Origin: CAVOKN01 sp963696505
GTDB taxonomy: Bacteria; Pseudomonadota; Gammaproteobacteria; Burkholderiales; Rhodocyclaceae
Assembly (NCBI GenBank): GCA_963696505.1
Contig: CAVOKN010000030.1
Coordinates: 79,026 to 143,025 of the forward strand
Length of the DNA stretch: 64,000 bases
Reading direction: 5' to 3'
The position numbers were made by a program, and so were the translations under genes. Positions 18,290 through 27,277 of this stretch are shown in pieces (the first letter of the stretch is position 1; every line of letters starts with the position of its first letter). The notes beneath the pieces are model-generated. The model worked only from the letters and a program-made list of their open reading frames with translations, made no database searches and had not been told where the DNA came from.

Positions 18290-19543
18290 CTACTCGCCGG
18301 GATGGAGGTGGAACAGGCGCGACAGCAGCTGCGCCATGTCGGCGCGCTCCTGGGCCTCGCTCTGGTTCAGCGCGTTGGTGGGGGCGTGCAGGAACTTGTT
18401 CATCAGGCCGTGGGACAGGGCGTCAAGCACGCGCTGCGGATCCTCGCCCTTGGCCAGCAGCTTGTGGGCCCGCTCCAGTTCGTGGCGTCGCATGCGTTCA
18501 GCATGGTCCCGCAGCGCGCGTATGGTCGGCACCGCATCGCGCGCCTCGATCCAGTGCAGGAAGTTGCTGACCCGCGTATCGATGATGGCCTCGGCTTCGA
18601 CCACCGCCGCCTGGCGCGATTCCATGCCCGATTCGACGATGCCGCCGAGGTCGTCCAGGGTGTAGAGGAAGACGTCGTCGAGCTGCCCGACCTCTTCCTC
18701 GATATCCCGCGGCAGCGCCAGGTCCACCATCACCATGGGCCGGTGGCGCCGCGCCTTGAGTGCCCGCTCCACCATACCCAGGCCGACGATGGGCAGCGGG
18801 CTGGCGGTGCAGGCGACGACGATGTCGTAGTGGGCGAGGCGCTCGCCGATCTCGTCCAGGCGCATGGCATCGCCACCGAAACGCGCGGCGAGCTCCTGGC
18901 CGCGCTCCAGGGTGCGGTTGGCGACGGTGAGCTGGGCCGGCTTCTCGGCGGCGAAGTGGGCGGCGCACAGCTCGATCATCTCGCCAGCGCCGATGAACAG
19001 TATCCGCTGCGTGGCCACACTTTCGAAGATGCGCTCCGAAAGATGCACCGCCGCCGCCGCCATGGAGACGATGTTGGCGCCTATGGCGGTGGTCGAGCGA
19101 ACTTCCTTGGCCACGGCGAAGGTGCGCTGGAACAGCTTGTGCAGCAGCGCGCCCAGCGTGCCCGCTTCTTCGGCGGTGCGCGCCGCCTGCTTCATCTGCC
19201 CCAGGATCTGCGGTTCGCCGAGAACCATCGAATCGAGGCCGCTAGCCACGCGGAACATGTGGCGCACGGCGTCGCGCTGCGGCAGGCGGTAGAGGTAAGG
19301 CTGGATGTCGTCGGACGGCAGGCGGTGGTATTCGGCGATCCAGTCGCAGGCCGCCTGGGGATCGTTGGTGGCGCAGTAAAGCTCGGTGCGGTTGCAGGTG
19401 GACAGGATCGCCGCCTCCTGTACCGGCTTGGCGCGCACCAGTTCCCCCAGCGCGCCGCTCAGGCCCTCGGGCTCGAACGCCACCTGTTCGCGCACGGCGA
19501 GCGGCGCGGTGTGGTGGTTGATGCCGAGGGCGAAAAGCTGCAT
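18290..19543 (-). CDS. hemA: Glutamyl-tRNA reductase
   Basis: Reduces glutamyl-tRNA to glutamate-1-semialdehyde, the first committed step of haem synthesis in this lineage. The start MQLFALGINHHTAPLAVREQ gives 417 residues. The nucleophilic Cys is in ILSTCNRTELYCA, the NADPH-binding region reads ILFIGAGEMIELCAAHF, and VMVDLALPRDIE closes the dehydrogenase domain. With hemCDXY and hemF, this window contains much of the haem pathway in three separate units. Confidence 0.97.
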   Translation of the reverse strand: MQLFALGINHHTAPLAVREQVAFEPEGLSGALGELVRAKPVQEAAILSTCNRTELYCATNDPQAACDWIAEYHRLPSDDIQPYLYRLPQRDAVRHMFRVASGLDSMVLGEPQILGQMKQAARTAEEAGTLGALLHKLFQRTFAVAKEVRSTTAIGANIVSMAAAAVHLSERIFESVATQRILFIGAGEMIELCAAHFAAEKPAQLTVANRTLERGQELAARFGGDAMRLDEIGERLAHYDIVVACTASPLPIVGLGMVERALKARRHRPMVMVDLALPRDIEEEVGQLDDVFLYTLDDLGGIVESGMESRQAAVVEAEAIIDTRVSNFLHWIEARDAVPTIRALRDHAERMRRHELERAHKLLAKGEDPQRVLDALSHGLMNKFLHAPTNALNQSEAQERADMAQLLSRLFHLHPGE

Positions 19544-19664
19544 GGGCGGGTGGTCGAGTCGCAACTAATTGAAGATTATAGCTTGGCGAAGGCGGACAAA
19601 AGGGCCGCCATACAGCAGGCCTTTAGCTGTCGCGGGTTCTTAGCTTGCATGCTGGCACTGGACG

Positions 19665-19689
19665 CCTTACTATTGCGTAATTAGTAAGG
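19665..19689. promoter_or_regulatory. Palindrome overlapping the VapBC ribosome-binding site
   Basis: CCTTACTA and TAGTAAGG form a perfect 8-bp inverted repeat with a 9-base centre. The right arm runs into the AAGGAG ribosome site of the antitoxin gene. AbrB-type antitoxins repress their own operons at such palindromes, so this is a good operator candidate; binding is inferred. Confidence 0.55.
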
Positions 19690-19697
19690 AGAAGCAG

Positions 19698-19919
19698 ATG
19701 TCCGAGTCCACCATAACCGCCAAAGGGCAAACCACGGTGCCCCAGCCGATACGCGAGGCCATCGGCGCGGTCCCCGGCACCCGGCTCGTCTGGCATGTGC
19801 TGCCCGACGGCGCTCTCATCGTGCGCGCAAAGAATAAATCGATCGTCGATCTCGCCGGCATGCTCGACGCGCCTCACGGCAAGCATGTCGCTGTGGAAGA
19901 CATGAATCCCTGGCGCTGA
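19698..19919 (+). CDS. vapB: AbrB/MazE-type antitoxin (VapB)
   Basis: Antitoxin and probable autorepressor. The 73-residue protein has the swapped-hairpin AbrB fold signature STITAKGQTTVPQPIREAIG at its N-terminus, then a short acidic C-terminal tail with DMNPWR that likely wraps the toxin. An AAGGAG site lies 6 bases before the ATG. The stop shares one base with the toxin ATG (TGATG). Confidence 0.9.
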   Translation: MSESTITAKGQTTVPQPIREAIGAVPGTRLVWHVLPDGALIVRAKNKSIVDLAGMLDAPHGKHVAVEDMNPWR

Positions 19920-20326
19920 TGCCGGCGCTCGACACCAACATCCTGGTACGACTGCTGGTCAAGGACGATCCTCCCCAGACCGAAGCCGCGAGGCGGCTGA
20001 TCCGCAACGCTGTTGCCGCCGGCGAACCCCTGTTCATGCCGGTAACGGTGACGCTGGAATTGGAGTGGGTTCTGCGCTCCGCCTACGGCTTCGTCAAGTC
20101 AGACGTCATCGCGGCGCTTGCCGGCCTGCTGTCCGCAGCCGATCTGTCACTGCAATTTGAGAGCGCGATCGAGATCGCGCTCACCCTCTACGGACAAGGC
20201 TCGGCAGGCTTTGCCGACTGCCTGCACGTGGCGCTGACGAAGAGTGAGGGCCGGGCACCGCTCTGGACCTTTGATCGGTCGGCGGCAAGGGTGGACGGCG
20301 CCTGCCTGCTGGAAACCAGTTCGTAG
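19919..20326 (+). CDS. vapC: PIN-domain toxin (VapC)
   Basis: Probable tRNA- or rRNA-cleaving toxin of a VapBC pair. The 135-residue protein opens MPALDTNILVRLLVKDD, with the first catalytic Asp, has TVTLELEWVLRSAYG with the conserved Glu, GFADCLHVAL with the third acidic residue and FDRSAARVDGA near the end. All signature positions are present. This is the second PIN-type module in the window, of a different subfamily from the one at 9.7 kb. Confidence 0.92.
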   Translation: MPALDTNILVRLLVKDDPPQTEAARRLIRNAVAAGEPLFMPVTVTLELEWVLRSAYGFVKSDVIAALAGLLSAADLSLQFESAIEIALTLYGQGSAGFADCLHVALTKSEGRAPLWTFDRSAARVDGACLLETSS

Positions 20327-20330
20327 CCGA

Positions 20331-20401
20331 GTAGGTCAGGTTGCGCAGCAACCTGACATGTCAAGGACCGGGTCTGGGAGCGCTACACGCACCTGACCTA
20401 C
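20331..20401. repeat. Inverted repeat between vapC and cimA
   Basis: The outer arms GTAGGTCAGGT and ACCTGACCTAC pair over 11 bases about 50 bases apart; inside the left arm a second hairpin, CAGGTTGC-GCA-GCAACCTG, pairs perfectly over 8. The location between convergent genes suits a bidirectional terminator or a REP-like element. Confidence 0.55.
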
Positions 20402-20431
20402 CAGACCGCCGAACCGGCGCGCCCTGCGGGC

Positions 20432-22009
20432 CTATGCGCCCCCCGCCCCTTCCTTCCCCAGCCGCAGCAGGGCGTATTCCATGCTGTCGGACAGCGCGCG
20501 CCAGCTCGCCTCGATGATGTTGGGGCTGGCGCCCACCGTGGTCCAGGCCTCGGCGCCGCTCTGGAAGTCGATCAAAACCCGGGTGGTGGCGGCGGTGCCG
20601 GTGTTGCTGTCGAGGATACGCACCTTGTAGTCGGTGAGCCGCACCGTGCGCAGCACCGGGTAGGCGCCCACCAGCGCCTCCTGCAGCGCCAGCGCCAGCG
20701 CATTCACCGGGCCGGTACCTTCGGCGGCGGTGAACTTGACCACCTCGCCCACTTTCACCTTGACCGTCGCCTCCGCCAGCAGTCCGCGACTGTGGCGGTG
20801 CTCGGTGATGACGAAGTAGTCGATCAGCTCGAAGGGCCGCACGTAGCCCGGCAGGCGGCGGCGAAACATCAGCTCTACGCTCGCCTCCGCCGCCTCGAAG
20901 GTGAAGCCCTCGTGCTCCAGGTGCTTGATCTGGTTGAGCACGCGCTGCGCGTCCTCGCGGCTGACGTCGATGCCCAGATTCTTGGCCTGGAACTGGAGGT
21001 TGCCGCGGCCCGCCAGCTCCGAGGTAACCGAGCGCATCTCGTTGCCCACCAGCGCCGGTTCGATGTGCTGGTAGGTGTCCGATGCCTTGAGCATGGCGGC
21101 GACGTGGATGCCGCCCTTGTGGGCGAAGGCGCTGTGGCCGACATAAGGCTGGTGGTCGTCGTGCTTGAGGTTGGCGACCTCGGCGACGAAGCGCGACAGC
21201 GACACCAGGTCGGCGATCTTCTCGGTGGGCAGCACCTCGTGCCCGAGCTTGAGCTGGAGGTTGGGCAGGAGGGTCACCAGATCGGCGTTGCCAACCCGCT
21301 CGCCGTAGCCGTTGATGGTGCCCTGCACCTGGGTGCAGCCGCTGCGCACCGCGGCGAGCGAATTGGCCACTGCGCAGCCGCTGTCGTTGTGGCAATGCAC
21401 GCCCAGCTTCGCCTTGACGTTCGCCGCCACGACGCGGGTGATGTCCTCCACCTCCCACGGCAGCTTGCCGCCGTTGGTCTCGCACAGCACCAGCCAGTCG
21501 GCGCCCCCCTCGGCGGCGGCGCGCAGGCAGGCGAGCGCGTAGTCGCGATCGGCGAGGAAGCCGTCGAAAAAGTGCTCGGCGTCGAACACCACCTCGCGCC
21601 CCTGGGCCTTCATGTAGGCCACGCTCTCGCCGATCATCGCCAGGTTCTGCTCCAGCGTGGCGTCGAGCACGTGGGTGACATGGTAATTCCAGCTCTTGCC
21701 CACCAGGGTGACGACAGGTGTGCCGGCATCGAGCAGCGCCTTGAGGTTGCCGTCGGTCTCGCAGGCCGTGTCCTTGCGCCGTGTGGAGCCGAAGGCGGCG
21801 AGCCGGGCGCCGCCCAGTTTCATGCGGTTGGCACGGGCGAAGAAGTCCGCATCCTTGGGATTGGAGCCGGGCCAGCCGCACTCGATGTAGTGGATGCCGA
21901 AGTCCGCCAGTCGCTTGGCGATGGTCAGCTTGTCCTCCACCGAGAGCGAGATGTCCTCGCGCTGGGTGCCATCGCGCAGCGTCGTGTCGTAGAGGAAGAT
22001 CCGGGACAT
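20432..22009 (-). CDS. cimA: Citramalate synthase
   Basis: Condenses pyruvate and acetyl-CoA to (R)-citramalate, a threonine-independent entry to isoleucine. The 525-residue protein belongs to the HMGL-like/LeuA superfamily: LYDTTLRDGTQREDISLSVE at the N-terminus, HCHNDSGCAVANSLAAVRSG for metal binding, and a C-terminal LeuA-type regulatory domain with SVELMFRRRLPGY near residue 383. The N-terminal IECGWPGSNPKDADFF distinguishes the CimA group from 2-isopropylmalate synthase. Feedback by isoleucine through the C-terminal domain is expected from the family. Confidence 0.93.
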   Translation of the reverse strand: MSRIFLYDTTLRDGTQREDISLSVEDKLTIAKRLADFGIHYIECGWPGSNPKDADFFARANRMKLGGARLAAFGSTRRKDTACETDGNLKALLDAGTPVVTLVGKSWNYHVTHVLDATLEQNLAMIGESVAYMKAQGREVVFDAEHFFDGFLADRDYALACLRAAAEGGADWLVLCETNGGKLPWEVEDITRVVAANVKAKLGVHCHNDSGCAVANSLAAVRSGCTQVQGTINGYGERVGNADLVTLLPNLQLKLGHEVLPTEKIADLVSLSRFVAEVANLKHDDHQPYVGHSAFAHKGGIHVAAMLKASDTYQHIEPALVGNEMRSVTSELAGRGNLQFQAKNLGIDVSREDAQRVLNQIKHLEHEGFTFEAAEASVELMFRRRLPGYVRPFELIDYFVITEHRHSRGLLAEATVKVKVGEVVKFTAAEGTGPVNALALALQEALVGAYPVLRTVRLTDYKVRILDSNTGTAATTRVLIDFQSGAEAWTTVGASPNIIEASWRALSDSMEYALLRLGKEGAGGA

Positions 22010-22136
22010 GGGGCAAAGTCAGGGTCGGGGGAACGGCGGATTATGCCCGCTTCGGCGCCTGATCGGCGGGTGCCTGGGCACGGGACAGCACGTAGAATGC
22101 CGCCTCCCGGAGCCTGACTTTCCGTATCCGAGCGCC

Positions 22137-24356
22137 ATGAGCCGATTCCGCCAGCCCTGGATCCTCCTGCCCCTGCTCATCCTGTTGCAGGTCGCCACCG
22201 CGGTGCAGGCCGCACCATCAACTGCCGAGACAGGTGCGCGGCCGCGCATCGGACTGGTGCTCTCGGGAGGCGGCGCCCGCGGCTTCGCCCACGTCGGCGT
22301 GCTCAAGGTTCTGGAGCAGATGCGGGTGCCGGTGGACGTCATCGCCGCCACCAGCGCCGGCTCGGCGATCGGCGCCGCCTATGCCGCCGGCCTGACGCCG
22401 GAGGAGATCGAGGCCCACCTGAAGCGCGCCGACTGGGAAAAGGACATGTTCGACGACAACCCGCCGCGGCGCGACCAGCCCTACCGCCGCAAGAGCGAGG
22501 ACCGCAGCTTCCAGCTCGGCGTCACGCTCGGCATGCGCGACGGCGAGGTGCGCACGCCGCCGGGGCTGATCGCCGGCCAGAAGGTGGAGCTGTTCCTGCA
22601 CGAAATGCTGGGCGTGAGCCAGGATCTGGAGAGTTTCGACCACCTGGGGATTCCGTTCCGCGCCATCGCCACCGACCTCAAGACCGGCGAACTGGTGGTG
22701 CAGGAAGGGGGCAGCCTGGTGCGGGCAGTGCACGCCAGCATGGCGGTGCCCTCGGCCTTCGCCCCGGTGAGGGAACAGGGCCGGATGCTGGTGGATGGGG
22801 GCCTCACCCGCAACCTGCCGGTGGACATCGCGCGCCGCATGGGCGCCGACGTGGTGATCGCGGTGAACGTCGGCAGCCCACTGCTGGACGAAAAGGAACT
22901 GGAGTCGCTGTTCGGCGTGGCGGCGCAGATGGTCAACATTTTGATGGAGCGCAACGTGCGCCAGTCGCTGTCCGAGATGGGCGCCGACGACGTACTGATC
23001 GCGCCGGACCTGGGCACGCTCAGCGCCGCCGATTTCGCCGGTGGCGTGAAGCTGATTCCTGCGGGCGAGGCGGCCGCCCGCAGCAAGGAAGCGGAACTGG
23101 CGCCCCTTTCCCTGGCCCCGGAACAGTATGCCGCCTGGCGCAACGGCCGCACCCGGCTCGCCGTGAGTTCGCCTCCCTACGACGCGGTGCGCTATTCCCA
23201 TTCGGGTTCCGTCGATGCCGAGCTGCTGCGCGCACAGTCGCGGATCCCGGACGAGGGCAAGCTCGATCGCGAAGGGCTGCGAGCCGGCTTCATGGAGTGG
23301 ATGGGACGGGGCGACTTCGAGCGCATCGGCTACCGTCTGCTGTCCGAGCCGGAGCGCACCGTGCTGGCGATCGAGGTGGAGGAAAAATCCTGGGGGCCGA
23401 ACTACCTGCGCTTCGGCATCGGCGCGTCAGCCGACTCCGAATCCAACTCCTATTTCAACCTGCTCGCCGGCTACCGCATGACCTGGCTCAACCGCCTCGG
23501 CGCGGAATGGAAGAACGAACTGCAGTTCGGGCGCACGATGCGCGCCACCAGCGAGTTCTACCAACCCCTGGAGCAGCGCGGCCGCTACTTCATCGCGCCG
23601 CGCGTCGAGTACGAGAACCGGCCGCGGGATCTTTTTCTCGGCAACGACAAGGTGGCGGAATTCGGTGTTCGCACCGTGGGCATCAGCCTCGATGCCGGTG
23701 TCCAGGCCGACCTGGGCGAGATTCGCGCCGGTCTCACCCTCGGCGAGCGGCGCACCGACACCCGCACCGGCTCGCCGCTGTTCCCCACCGAGCAGACGCG
23801 CTTCACCGCCTTCACCGGCAGCTTCGTGGTGGATCAGTTGGACACCGTGGACTTCCCGCGCCACGGCGGTGCGCTGGCGATCCGCGGCAAGGCGGTGCGC
23901 GAGGTGCTGGGCGGCGAGGAAGACTACAACCTGGTGGAAGCGGCGGCGACCCAGGTGGTGAGCTTCGGCCCCCACACCTTCGGCGGCACTCTGCGCCTGG
24001 GCTACAGCCCCAACTCGACGCTGCCAGGCGCGGAACTCTTCGGCCTCGGCGGCTTTCTGAATCTCTCCGGCTATCAGAACGACCAGTTTCTGGGCTCGGA
24101 ACTGCGCTACGGCCGCCTGGTCTATTACAACCGCATCATGAACCTGCCGCCGCCCGTGGGCACCGGGCTGTACGCCGGCCTGTCGCTGGAGGCGGGCCGC
24201 GTCGGCACCAGCGCCGTGATCGGCCGGGACGAACCCTGGCGCAAGGGCGGCAGCGTGTTCCTCGGGGCCAACACCACCCTCGGCCCGCTCTACCTGGGCT
24301 ACGGCGTCGGCGAGGAGGGAAATCGGCTGCTGTATCTGTTCCTGGGACGGCCTTGA
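22137..24356 (+). CDS. Patatin-like phospholipase, type Vd autotransporter (PlpD-like)
   Basis: A 739-residue fusion of a patatin lipase, one POTRA-like domain and a C-terminal 16-strand barrel, the PlpD architecture that sends its own lipase domain through the outer membrane. The start MSRFRQPWILLPLLILLQVA is a signal peptide cut near AVQAA. The lipase has the oxyanion loop SGGGARGFAHVGVLK, the nucleophile Ser in AATSAGSAIGAAYAAG and the catalytic Asp in LVDGGLTRNLPV. The elbow reads A-T-S-A-G, not the usual G-x-S-x-G. The barrel ends YLGYGVGEEGNRLLYLFLGRP. It starts 127 bases from the divergent cimA. Confidence 0.92.
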   Translation: MSRFRQPWILLPLLILLQVATAVQAAPSTAETGARPRIGLVLSGGGARGFAHVGVLKVLEQMRVPVDVIAATSAGSAIGAAYAAGLTPEEIEAHLKRADWEKDMFDDNPPRRDQPYRRKSEDRSFQLGVTLGMRDGEVRTPPGLIAGQKVELFLHEMLGVSQDLESFDHLGIPFRAIATDLKTGELVVQEGGSLVRAVHASMAVPSAFAPVREQGRMLVDGGLTRNLPVDIARRMGADVVIAVNVGSPLLDEKELESLFGVAAQMVNILMERNVRQSLSEMGADDVLIAPDLGTLSAADFAGGVKLIPAGEAAARSKEAELAPLSLAPEQYAAWRNGRTRLAVSSPPYDAVRYSHSGSVDAELLRAQSRIPDEGKLDREGLRAGFMEWMGRGDFERIGYRLLSEPERTVLAIEVEEKSWGPNYLRFGIGASADSESNSYFNLLAGYRMTWLNRLGAEWKNELQFGRTMRATSEFYQPLEQRGRYFIAPRVEYENRPRDLFLGNDKVAEFGVRTVGISLDAGVQADLGEIRAGLTLGERRTDTRTGSPLFPTEQTRFTAFTGSFVVDQLDTVDFPRHGGALAIRGKAVREVLGGEEDYNLVEAAATQVVSFGPHTFGGTLRLGYSPNSTLPGAELFGLGGFLNLSGYQNDQFLGSELRYGRLVYYNRIMNLPPPVGTGLYAGLSLEAGRVGTSAVIGRDEPWRKGGSVFLGANTTLGPLYLGYGVGEEGNRLLYLFLGRP

Positions 24357-24358
24357 GG

Positions 24359-24393
24359 CAGGATTTCAGGATTCAGGATTTAGGATTTAGGAG
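24359..24393. repeat. Short tandem AGGATTT-type repeat
   Basis: Four to five imperfect copies of AGGATT(T) in a row (aggatttcaggattcaggat then ttaggatttaggag) between the patatin gene and the SseB-like gene. The last copy provides the GGAG ribosome-binding site of the next gene, so copy number could change its distance to the start. Confidence 0.6.
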
Positions 24394-24401
24394 AGAATTT
24401 A

Positions 24402-24818
24402 ATGACCAATACATACCGCAACGACCTGGAGAAGCTGCTGGCCGAAATGCATCAGGGGACGCTGGAACCGGAGGAATTCGCCCAGCGACTGATGGCGCAG
24501 CAGGTGTTCATGCCGGTGAAGGACGACAAGCACAAGATCGCCGGCTTCCAGACCTCCACCAAGGCCGAGCCGCTGGTGGTCGACGATGACGACGGCAACC
24601 GCGTGCTGGTGCTGTTCACGGTACCGGAGCGGGCCAAGGGTTTCCTCACCCACTACCCCGGCTACAGCGGCGGCCTGGTGGCCGAGTTCCCCTGGGTGCT
24701 GCGCCGCGTCGCCGCCGGCATGGGCGTTTCGATCAACCCCGGCGAAGAGCCCGGCTTCGATTTCGACACCGACATGATCGCCATGATGATGGCCTTGCTG
24801 CCGGAGGAAGCGCAGTAG
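24402..24818 (+). CDS. SseB-family N-terminal domain protein
   Basis: A 138-residue cytosolic protein of unknown role. It resembles the SseB N-terminal domain: LEKLLAEMHQGTLEPEEFAQ, LMAQQVFMPVKDD, an acidic VVDDDDGNRVLVLFTVPER, and FPWVLRRVAAGMGVSINPG. No membrane segment or signal is visible. A Shine-Dalgarno AGGAG lies about 11 bases ahead of the ATG. Next to it are a patatin autotransporter and a DsbA-like protein, which do not point to one pathway. The family link is by pattern only. Confidence 0.7.
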   Translation: MTNTYRNDLEKLLAEMHQGTLEPEEFAQRLMAQQVFMPVKDDKHKIAGFQTSTKAEPLVVDDDDGNRVLVLFTVPERAKGFLTHYPGYSGGLVAEFPWVLRRVAAGMGVSINPGEEPGFDFDTDMIAMMMALLPEEAQ

Positions 24819-24850
24819 GGCGGAAAGGGCCCGAAGGGCTGCCTTCCGCC
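24819..24850 (+). terminator. Hairpin after the SseB-like gene
   Basis: GGCGGAA and TTCCGCC pair over 7 bases around an 18-base centre directly after the stop codon. No U-tract follows, so termination strength is doubtful. Confidence 0.35.
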
Positions 24851-24926
24851 AAGTTGGGCCGAGTGGGCACCGCGGCGGTTAGCTTGCAGGACTTCGCCGA
24901 TTGACGAACCGGTGGAACGCGCAGCC

Positions 24927-25637
24927 ATGACGAATTCCTGCAACGACGGCCGTTGCACCCTATCCGATCCGAAGGATCGCCAACCGCAGTCTTTCGGCAC
25001 GGCCGCCATAGCGGCGATCATCTACGTCGGCGACCCGATGTGTTCCTGGTGCTGGGGCGCCGCACCGGCCCTGGATGCGCTCGCGAACTACGCCACGCAG
25101 CGCGGCCTGCCCTTCGCCGTTCGCGTCGGCGGATTGCGGCCCGGCGGGGGCGAGCCCTGGACGCCGCGGTTCCGCGCCTTCCTGCGCCACCACTGGGAGG
25201 CGGTCGCCGCCCGCAGCGGCCAGCCCTTCTCCTTCGCCCTGCTCGACCGCCCCACTTTCCACTACGACACGGAACCGGCCTGCCGCGCCGTCGTGGTGGC
25301 CCGGGATATGCTGGCCGCCGCGCCGGACAGACAGGTGCTGCGCTTCTTCGCGGCGATCCAGCAGCACTTCTATGCCGCAGGCGAAGACCCGAAGGAGGTC
25401 AACTTCTACGCCGGCCCGTGCCGTGACCTCGGCCTGGACTTCACGCAGTTCCGGAACCGCTTCGAATCGGCCCCTGCGCGCGAGGCCACGGCGGCGGAGT
25501 TCCAGCGCGTGCGGGATTGGGGCGTGCGGCAATTTCCGACGGTGTCGCTGAGAATGTCCGAAAGGCTATATGCCATCGCCAACGGCTACGCCGAGGCAGA
25601 CGTGCTCATCCGCGAGGTAGAGGCGCGCCTGGGCTGA
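24927..25637 (+). CDS. DsbA-family (FrnE-like) thiol-disulfide protein
   Basis: A 236-residue thioredoxin-fold oxidoreductase. After a short N-terminal extension with two Cys (SCNDGRC) comes IIYVGDPMCSWCWGAAPALD, the CxxC active site with the DPMCSWCWG context of the FrnE/2-hydroxychromene-isomerase-like DsbA group. The cis-Pro region is RQFPTVSLRM. There is no signal peptide, so it acts in the cytosol. A GTG five codons earlier is an alternative start. Substrate unknown. Confidence 0.85.
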   Translation: MTNSCNDGRCTLSDPKDRQPQSFGTAAIAAIIYVGDPMCSWCWGAAPALDALANYATQRGLPFAVRVGGLRPGGGEPWTPRFRAFLRHHWEAVAARSGQPFSFALLDRPTFHYDTEPACRAVVVARDMLAAAPDRQVLRFFAAIQQHFYAAGEDPKEVNFYAGPCRDLGLDFTQFRNRFESAPAREATAAEFQRVRDWGVRQFPTVSLRMSERLYAIANGYAEADVLIREVEARLG

Positions 25638-25946
25638 GTCCGTGTATGCCGCCCGCCGTGCCGCGGCCACTGACTTTCGACGGTGGGAATGGAAAGAGCG
25701 CGCAAGTGCTCGCCCCAAAGGCCTCCTCACTTGCCGGCAAGTTTCACTGCCGACCGCGCCAGTAGCCGGGCCTGAGACTCTGATGCGCCAGAGCTATGGC
25801 CCGGACTTCGTTCGGCTTGATCTGATAAATGATGCTGTAGGGGAAGCGCCGCAAGGGAATCCGGCGAGTGCTGCCGCGCCACGCGGCACCAAGCCGTGGA
25901 TGATCGCAGAGGACATCGAGGGAACGCTCGAACTCGGCGATGAACG

Positions 25947-27217
25947 CAGGGCAATCGCATGAATCTTATACAAGACCGAGGATTTCAGCGCGATAGGTGT
26001 CGGAAGTTGCCGCGATAAGGCGTTGAACCTTGAGGCCGCCCTTGCGTTTGGAAGGGGCGAGGCGGATGAGGTTGAGAACGAAATGGCGCATGACGGCGAG
26101 GTTGTGAGCGGCGTTGTCGGTTCGCGCGCGCATTCTGTCGTCGCCAAAGACGACGTCCATGCACCAGTGAAGAGAGTTCTCGACCCGCCAGTGCTGGCGA
26201 ATCGAGCGGTTCAGGCGCGCTGCATCGGCCGGCAGGCTGCTGATGTAGAAGCGATACTCAAGCGTGGTCTTGCCCTTGATTGTGCGTTGCGAAGCAATCA
26301 CGGCGAACGACGCCAGGTCTGGCCAGCGTTGCGGGGCGTGCAGACAGTCGATCTGGTCGAAGGCGTAACAGCGACGCACCTCCAGGCGACCGTGGTCCTT
26401 TTCCACGACTTCGTCGAACGTATGCGCCGTCTTGCCCGGTGCGCCCTGAAACGCCTCGAAGAATTCGGCCACCGACTCGGCCAGCGTCGGCTGATTGTCC
26501 TTGACCGAGAGGATATAGTCGGCGCCCCGATCCCGAATCGCCTGGGCAATATTGGGCTGCGTTCCCATGGCGTCGATGGTCACGATGCAGCCTTCCAGTG
26601 CCAGGGTTGCCAGCAGTTCCGGAATTGCCGTCTTCTCGTTGGACTTTTCGGCAGTCGCTTGTTGGCCGAGTACCAGCCCCGCACCTGCGGCAAAAGCGCT
26701 GACCAAGTGCAGAGGGGTTGCGCCAAGCTTGCCAGAGCGCCGACTGGTCTTGCCATCGATGCTCACCACCTCGTCTTTCGCCAGCGCCGGTACCACGCTG
26801 CTGACCCAGCGCCGAAACGCCGCACCAAAGGCTTGCCCGTCAATCGCCGCGAAGACACGGCCGAATGTGTCGTGCGATGGGATGCCATTTGCCAGTCTCA
26901 GATAGCGCCGAAGCCAATCCAGCTTTTCCTTCGCCCATTGCTCGATTTCGACAAAGTCGTCCGCCCCGGCCAGCACGGCGCACACCGCAACGACCAGCAA
27001 CTCCACAAGATCGTGATCGACTTTCTTCGCTTGCCTCGGATCGCGGATCCCAACCAACACGTCCGCTATGCGCAGCCTGCCTTCCGTCTCCATGGATCGC
27101 TCCAAAAAGACAGAAAACTACATAAATCAATGCCCTGTGAACACCCCCTCGGTAACCATATGATCGTAAACGCATATTTCGGCTGTTAACGACATTGGCA
27201 TTCATGCGATTGCCCTG
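25947..27217 (-). mobile_element. ISAs1-family insertion sequence, complete
   Basis: A 1,271-bp element bounded by perfect 18-bp terminal inverted repeats, CAGGGCAATCGCATGAAT on the left and its complement on the right. A 10-base direct repeat, GCGATGAACG, flanks it at 25,937-25,946 and 27,218-27,227; duplications of 8-10 bp are typical of the ISAs1 family. The single transposase gene fills nearly the whole element and ends 2 bases inside the left repeat. Intact ends and an open transposase frame suggest a recent insertion that could still move. Confidence 0.93.
25966..27093 (-). CDS. ISAs1-family DDE transposase
   Basis: Catalyses cut-and-paste movement of its own IS. The ATG gives 375 residues (METEGRLRIADVLVG). 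N-terminal DHDLVELLVVAVCAVLAGAD and GIPSHDTFGRVFA are hallmarks of H-repeat/ISAs1 transposases. DDE residues are likely in EVVSIDGKTSRRSGK, IVTIDAMGTQPNIAQ and the later HWRVENSLHWCMDVVFGDD segment with its catalytic Glu. No frameshift is seen. A TTG four codons upstream is another possible start. Confidence 0.95.
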   Translation of the reverse strand: METEGRLRIADVLVGIRDPRQAKKVDHDLVELLVVAVCAVLAGADDFVEIEQWAKEKLDWLRRYLRLANGIPSHDTFGRVFAAIDGQAFGAAFRRWVSSVVPALAKDEVVSIDGKTSRRSGKLGATPLHLVSAFAAGAGLVLGQQATAEKSNEKTAIPELLATLALEGCIVTIDAMGTQPNIAQAIRDRGADYILSVKDNQPTLAESVAEFFEAFQGAPGKTAHTFDEVVEKDHGRLEVRRCYAFDQIDCLHAPQRWPDLASFAVIASQRTIKGKTTLEYRFYISSLPADAARLNRSIRQHWRVENSLHWCMDVVFGDDRMRARTDNAAHNLAVMRHFVLNLIRLAPSKRKGGLKVQRLIAATSDTYRAEILGLV

Positions 27218-27277
27218 GCGATGAACGCCAGCCCCACTGCGTTAACTCCAACTCCGCTTCGAGGCTGACCGACGAGA

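Noticed and set aside
16880..19684. A 934-codon plus-strand open frame opposite prfA and hemA
   Set aside because: It is the complement of two clearly identified minus-strand genes in very GC-rich DNA; the protein is low-complexity and matches no family.
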